Origin: a bacterium
GTDB lineage: Bacteria; Hydrogenedentota; Hydrogenedentia; Hydrogenedentiales; SLHB01
Assembly (NCBI GenBank): GCA_024231375.1
Contig: JAAEQP010000060.1
Location: 1 to 17,216 of the forward strand
Length of the DNA stretch: 17,216 nucleotides
Direction of reading: 5' to 3'
In this document: in pieces, positions 15,015-17,216 of the stretch
Numbering within the stretch: the first letter of the stretch is position 1
Layout: each line of letters starts with the position of its first letter
Position numbers and translations under genes: made by a program
The notes under the pieces: generated by a model
Seen by the model: only the letters and a program-made list of their open reading frames with translations
Databases searched by the model: none
Told to the model about the DNA's origin: nothing

Positions 15015-16504
15015 CGTGTCTCCGTTCGTACCTCGTCCATCATCCGTTCATATCCGACAATCGCGCCACAGGCGTTCATTCCGCTGATGACGGTCCCCAC
15101 CACGCCTGGTAGCAGCACACTCTGACCCGCAAGGTACAGTCCCTTGATGCGCGTCCTCGCCCGCATGACGGTTTGCCGGATGCCGGTGACCGATTTCTCC
15201 AACCCGTAGCAGCTCCCGCCGGGCGACAGGGTGTAATCCTCGATTGTGAGGGGCGTGAACACGTCTGTCAACTCGAGGCTCTGTTTGCACCCCGGCCAGT
15301 GGGCTTCAAGGGCGGTCATGACACGCTCGGCGATCTGTTCTTTGGCTTCCGAATAGCCCGTTCCCCGTTCCTTGGCCGTGCCCGTCCGCCACGACTCCCA
15401 CTCGTCCGCGTGGGAGAAGGTCATGGCGACCACGGCGGACGCGTCGCCCTCGGACCGGGCCGACCCGCTGCAATACACCATCCGTGGCGCCTCACCCCCC
15501 GACGCGAATCGCTGCGCCACGGGGGCGCCCGTGTCCCAATCGTCGTAGAGAATCGCGTCACGGTCCGCCACGGGACACGGTCCGCCGCGCCACCGCATGC
15601 ACACGCCTACAGCGCTCGGGGTGTCGGTCGCGTTCTCCAACCGCCTCACGGAACCGGGACGCAGTCCGCCCGAACCGCACAGGCGGCCAAGGTTGCGGGG
15701 GTGGCCGGTGAAGACCACGACATCGGCCGGAATGACCTCTCCTCCATCCACCGTCACGCCGCGAACCATCCCCGCCTCGTGATCGATCGACTCGACAAGC
15801 GCCCCCGTCCGAACCTGCCCGCCCACGTTTTCCAGGGCACGCGTGAACGCGTCGGAGAAGGATACGCGGGATTCGTCCACCCGGTACGCCCCCTGCAGAA
15901 ACGAGTCGGTGACCAACGCGTACACGTAGAAAGGACATCGGTCCGGCGGAATCCCAATGAAGAACGCCGCGGCCGTCAACACGGCCCGCAGTTCCCGCGA
16001 TACGCCAAGCTTGTCGAGGTATGCGCCCAGCGCCGCCCGCGCAATGCCGTCTGGCAGGTCCTCCGGGTCCCCTTCCATGGTGTACAGCGAGAAGTGACTG
16101 GTCACCACGCGCATGTCGCGCGCTATTTCATCGATGGCCTGGGCTTCGTCTGGGAAGGTCTGAACAAGCCGCTCCCGCCAGGCGTCGCGGCCCGCGGGCA
16201 TGCGAATGGTCATCCCGGGGAACCGGCATTCCTGGAATCCGTCTTCATCGAGAGGAACGGCATCGATGGCGTCGATCACGCCAAGGTAGCGCAGGTAACG
16301 CCGCAGCACCGCGCCTTCGTCCAGCGCGCCGATGGTGTGCACACCCGCCGAGATGATCTGCCCGCCTCGTCGATACACCTGCATCATGCCGCCGCATCGG
16401 CGGTCCTGCTCGAGTACCGTCACGTCCAGTCCCGCCTTGGCAAGCGCGATGGCCGTCGTCATCCCGCCGATGCCGGATCCCACAATGACGGCGCGGCCCT
16501 TCAC
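15011..16504 (-). CDS. Phytoene-desaturase-like FAD oxidoreductase (CrtI/CrtISO family)
   Basis: 497 aa. The N-terminal FAD-binding motif GSGIGGMTTAIALAKAG (9-25) is followed by an acidic Glu near 32 (VLEQD) and GGMM. The C-terminus carries GLYLAGQSVLLPGVVGTV and NACGAI, the FAD-contacting block typical of the CrtI, CrtISO and retinol-saturase family. Members desaturate, isomerise or saturate long conjugated chains. Start GTG at 16504 overlaps the methyltransferase stop as GTGA and has a strong SD (AAAGGAG, 16510-16516). CrtI-like proteins also occur in the gene clusters proposed for ladderane lipids. Here it would probably introduce or move double bonds in the acyl chain, but saturation or isomerisation is equally compatible with the family. 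Confidence 0.88.
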   Translation of the reverse strand: MKGRAVIVGSGIGGMTTAIALAKAGLDVTVLEQDRRCGGMMQVYRRGGQIISAGVHTIGALDEGAVLRRYLRYLGVIDAIDAVPLDEDGFQECRFPGMTIRMPAGRDAWRERLVQTFPDEAQAIDEIARDMRVVTSHFSLYTMEGDPEDLPDGIARAALGAYLDKLGVSRELRAVLTAAAFFIGIPPDRCPFYVYALVTDSFLQGAYRVDESRVSFSDAFTRALENVGGQVRTGALVESIDHEAGMVRGVTVDGGEVIPADVVVFTGHPRNLGRLCGSGGLRPGSVRRLENATDTPSAVGVCMRWRGGPCPVADRDAILYDDWDTGAPVAQRFASGGEAPRMVYCSGSARSEGDASAVVAMTFSHADEWESWRTGTAKERGTGYSEAKEQIAERVMTALEAHWPGCKQSLELTDVFTPLTIEDYTLSPGGSCYGLEKSVTGIRQTVMRARTRIKGLYLAGQSVLLPGVVGTVISGMNACGAIVGYERMMDEVRTETR

Positions 16505-17208
16505 ACGCTCTCCTTTCGCAGGACGAAGACGGCGTTTGCCCCACGCGCCATATCGGGCCGTTCAAGCTCGATGGCCATGCCCTGATCCGCGAACGCGGTT
16601 TCGTAGAACGCGCGGGACTGAAAATGCAGGCCTTCCCTGCGTCGGTTGATGCCGAAGGTCGTGGTGAACGCTTCGCCCCATGCTGTGGCACGGTAGGCGC
16701 GGTTATCTTCGGCAAGCGCATCGCGAAACACCAGCACGCCTCCGGGAGCAAGTGCGGCGCAAGCCCGCTCGATGAGGCGACGCTGATTCTCCGGGGTCCA
16801 GTAGTGGAGCACATCGATGAGAAGGACCGCGTCCGCCCGAGGCAGATCGGCCGACAGAGCGTCGGCCGTTTCGAGGGTCACGCTCGGCCTTCCCCGGGCA
16901 CTCACCTTGGCCACATGGATCTTAGCCTCGTCGGAATCGATTCCATGGACGGTACGCGTTATCGAACGGTTGGCCAGCAGGTTGGCCGCGATGCCGACGC
17001 CACAGCCGATGTCGAGAATGTGGCCATGCTCAGGCACCAGGGCGTCCAAACCGCGGTATACGGGGTCGAGACGCAGCTTCCACGTCACGTAAGGCTCAAC
17101 GAAAGTGCCGAGGTACTTGTACTGACGCCGCAGATTGAGCCAGAACACGCGGGATTTCTGCGCCAGCCGCCAGTCGTCGAGGGCGTACCCCTCGGTGAGG
17201 CGGCGCAC
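16501..17208 (-). CDS. Class I SAM-dependent methyltransferase (possibly 5'-partial)
   Basis: At least 235 aa. The SAM-binding motif ILDIGCGVGIAA (64-75) is followed by an acidic residue after strand 2 (HGIDSDEAK), and VLLIDVLHYW matches motif II/post-II. APGGVLVFRDAL is the usual strand 5 region. It is a class I methyltransferase that would methylate O, N or an activated C of the product or head group. A GTG at 17208 is the first visible start, but no SD precedes it and the frame stays open to the window edge (17216), so the true start may lie outside. An N-terminal helical extension (about 1-60, with VFWLNLRRQYKYLG) could bind the substrate or ACP. The stop overlaps the oxidoreductase start (GTGA). 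Confidence 0.85.
   Translation of the reverse strand: MRRLTEGYALDDWRLAQKSRVFWLNLRRQYKYLGTFVEPYVTWKLRLDPVYRGLDALVPEHGHILDIGCGVGIAANLLANRSITRTVHGIDSDEAKIHVAKVSARGRPSVTLETADALSADLPRADAVLLIDVLHYWTPENQRRLIERACAALAPGGVLVFRDALAEDNRAYRATAWGEAFTTTFGINRRREGLHFQSRAFYETAFADQGMAIELERPDMARGANAVFVLRKESV
16510..16516 (-). promoter_or_regulatory. SD AAAGGAG for the oxidoreductase GTG start
   Basis: AAAGGAG on the minus strand ends 5 bases before the GTG at 16504, within the last codons of the methyltransferase gene. It supports the GTG start over in-frame downstream Met codons. Confidence 0.65.
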
Positions 17209-17216
17209 GTGTTGCG

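Noticed and set aside
15173..16585. Long plus-strand open frame (470 codons) opposite the FAD oxidoreductase gene
   Set aside because: It is the shadow of a gene with clear FAD-binding motifs and has no domain signature of its own.
884..17208. A confirmed ladderane cluster
   Set aside because: The gene types are suggestive, but the order and the C45 and deacetylase genes do not match anything I can confirm from the sequence, so I leave it as a hypothesis.
1..17216. CRISPR array, tRNA, rRNA, insertion sequence or phage genes
   Set aside because: No direct-repeat array, cloverleaf, transposase motif or phage protein was seen; coding sequence covers almost all of the window.

Overview
This 17.2-kb window is a single, tightly packed run of 18 genes, all on the minus strand. 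They encode a type II (dissociated) fatty-acid/polyketide-like pathway that most likely makes a specialised lipid or polyene. The DNA is GC-rich, uses GTG as well as ATG starts, and has Shine-Dalgarno (SD) sequences. This fits a Gram-negative-type bacterium. The mix of FabF-like synthases with two kinds of radical SAM enzyme suggests a planctomycete-like or related environmental lineage, but no rRNA or marker gene confirms this.

Transcription runs from high to low coordinates. The first block (17.2 to 10.6 kb) holds tailoring and core genes: a class I methyltransferase that reaches the window edge, a phytoene-desaturase-like FAD oxidoreductase, a ketosynthase (KS), a membrane-anchored C45-type Ntn acyltransferase/hydrolase with a TPR-like tail, and a B12-binding radical SAM enzyme. 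The second block (10.6 to 5.4 kb) holds a FabG ketoreductase, a second KS, an acyl carrier protein (ACP), an LpxL/HtrB-like acyltransferase, a SPASM-type radical SAM enzyme, a FabZ-like dehydratase and a hot-dog thioesterase. The third block (5.5 to 0.9 kb) has two pairs made of an active KS followed by a degenerate KS-like partner, with a second ACP gene between the pairs. The last gene (90 to 887) is a membrane-anchored NodB-family polysaccharide deacetylase. Just beyond it lies a nested hairpin (7 to 58).

Of the 17 gene junctions, 12 are 4-base ATGA or GTGA overlaps. Two are longer overlaps (8 and 20 bases) and three are gaps of 14 to 35 bases. No stretch longer than 90 bases lacks a gene, and I see no promoter inside the run. 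The promoter is probably upstream, outside the window.

The parts support this scheme (inference): chain building on two ACPs by four KSs with FabG and the FabZ-like protein; shaping of the chain by the KS-like partners; desaturation, rearrangement or methylation by the CrtI-like enzyme, the two radical SAM proteins and the methyltransferase; and transfer or release by the LpxL-like, C45 and hot-dog enzymes. The toolkit recalls both aryl-polyene/flexirubin clusters and the clusters proposed for anammox ladderane lipids. It matches neither exactly, so the product is unknown. Within the window there is no starter-unit ligase, KS III, malonyltransferase, phosphopantetheinyl transferase or exporter.
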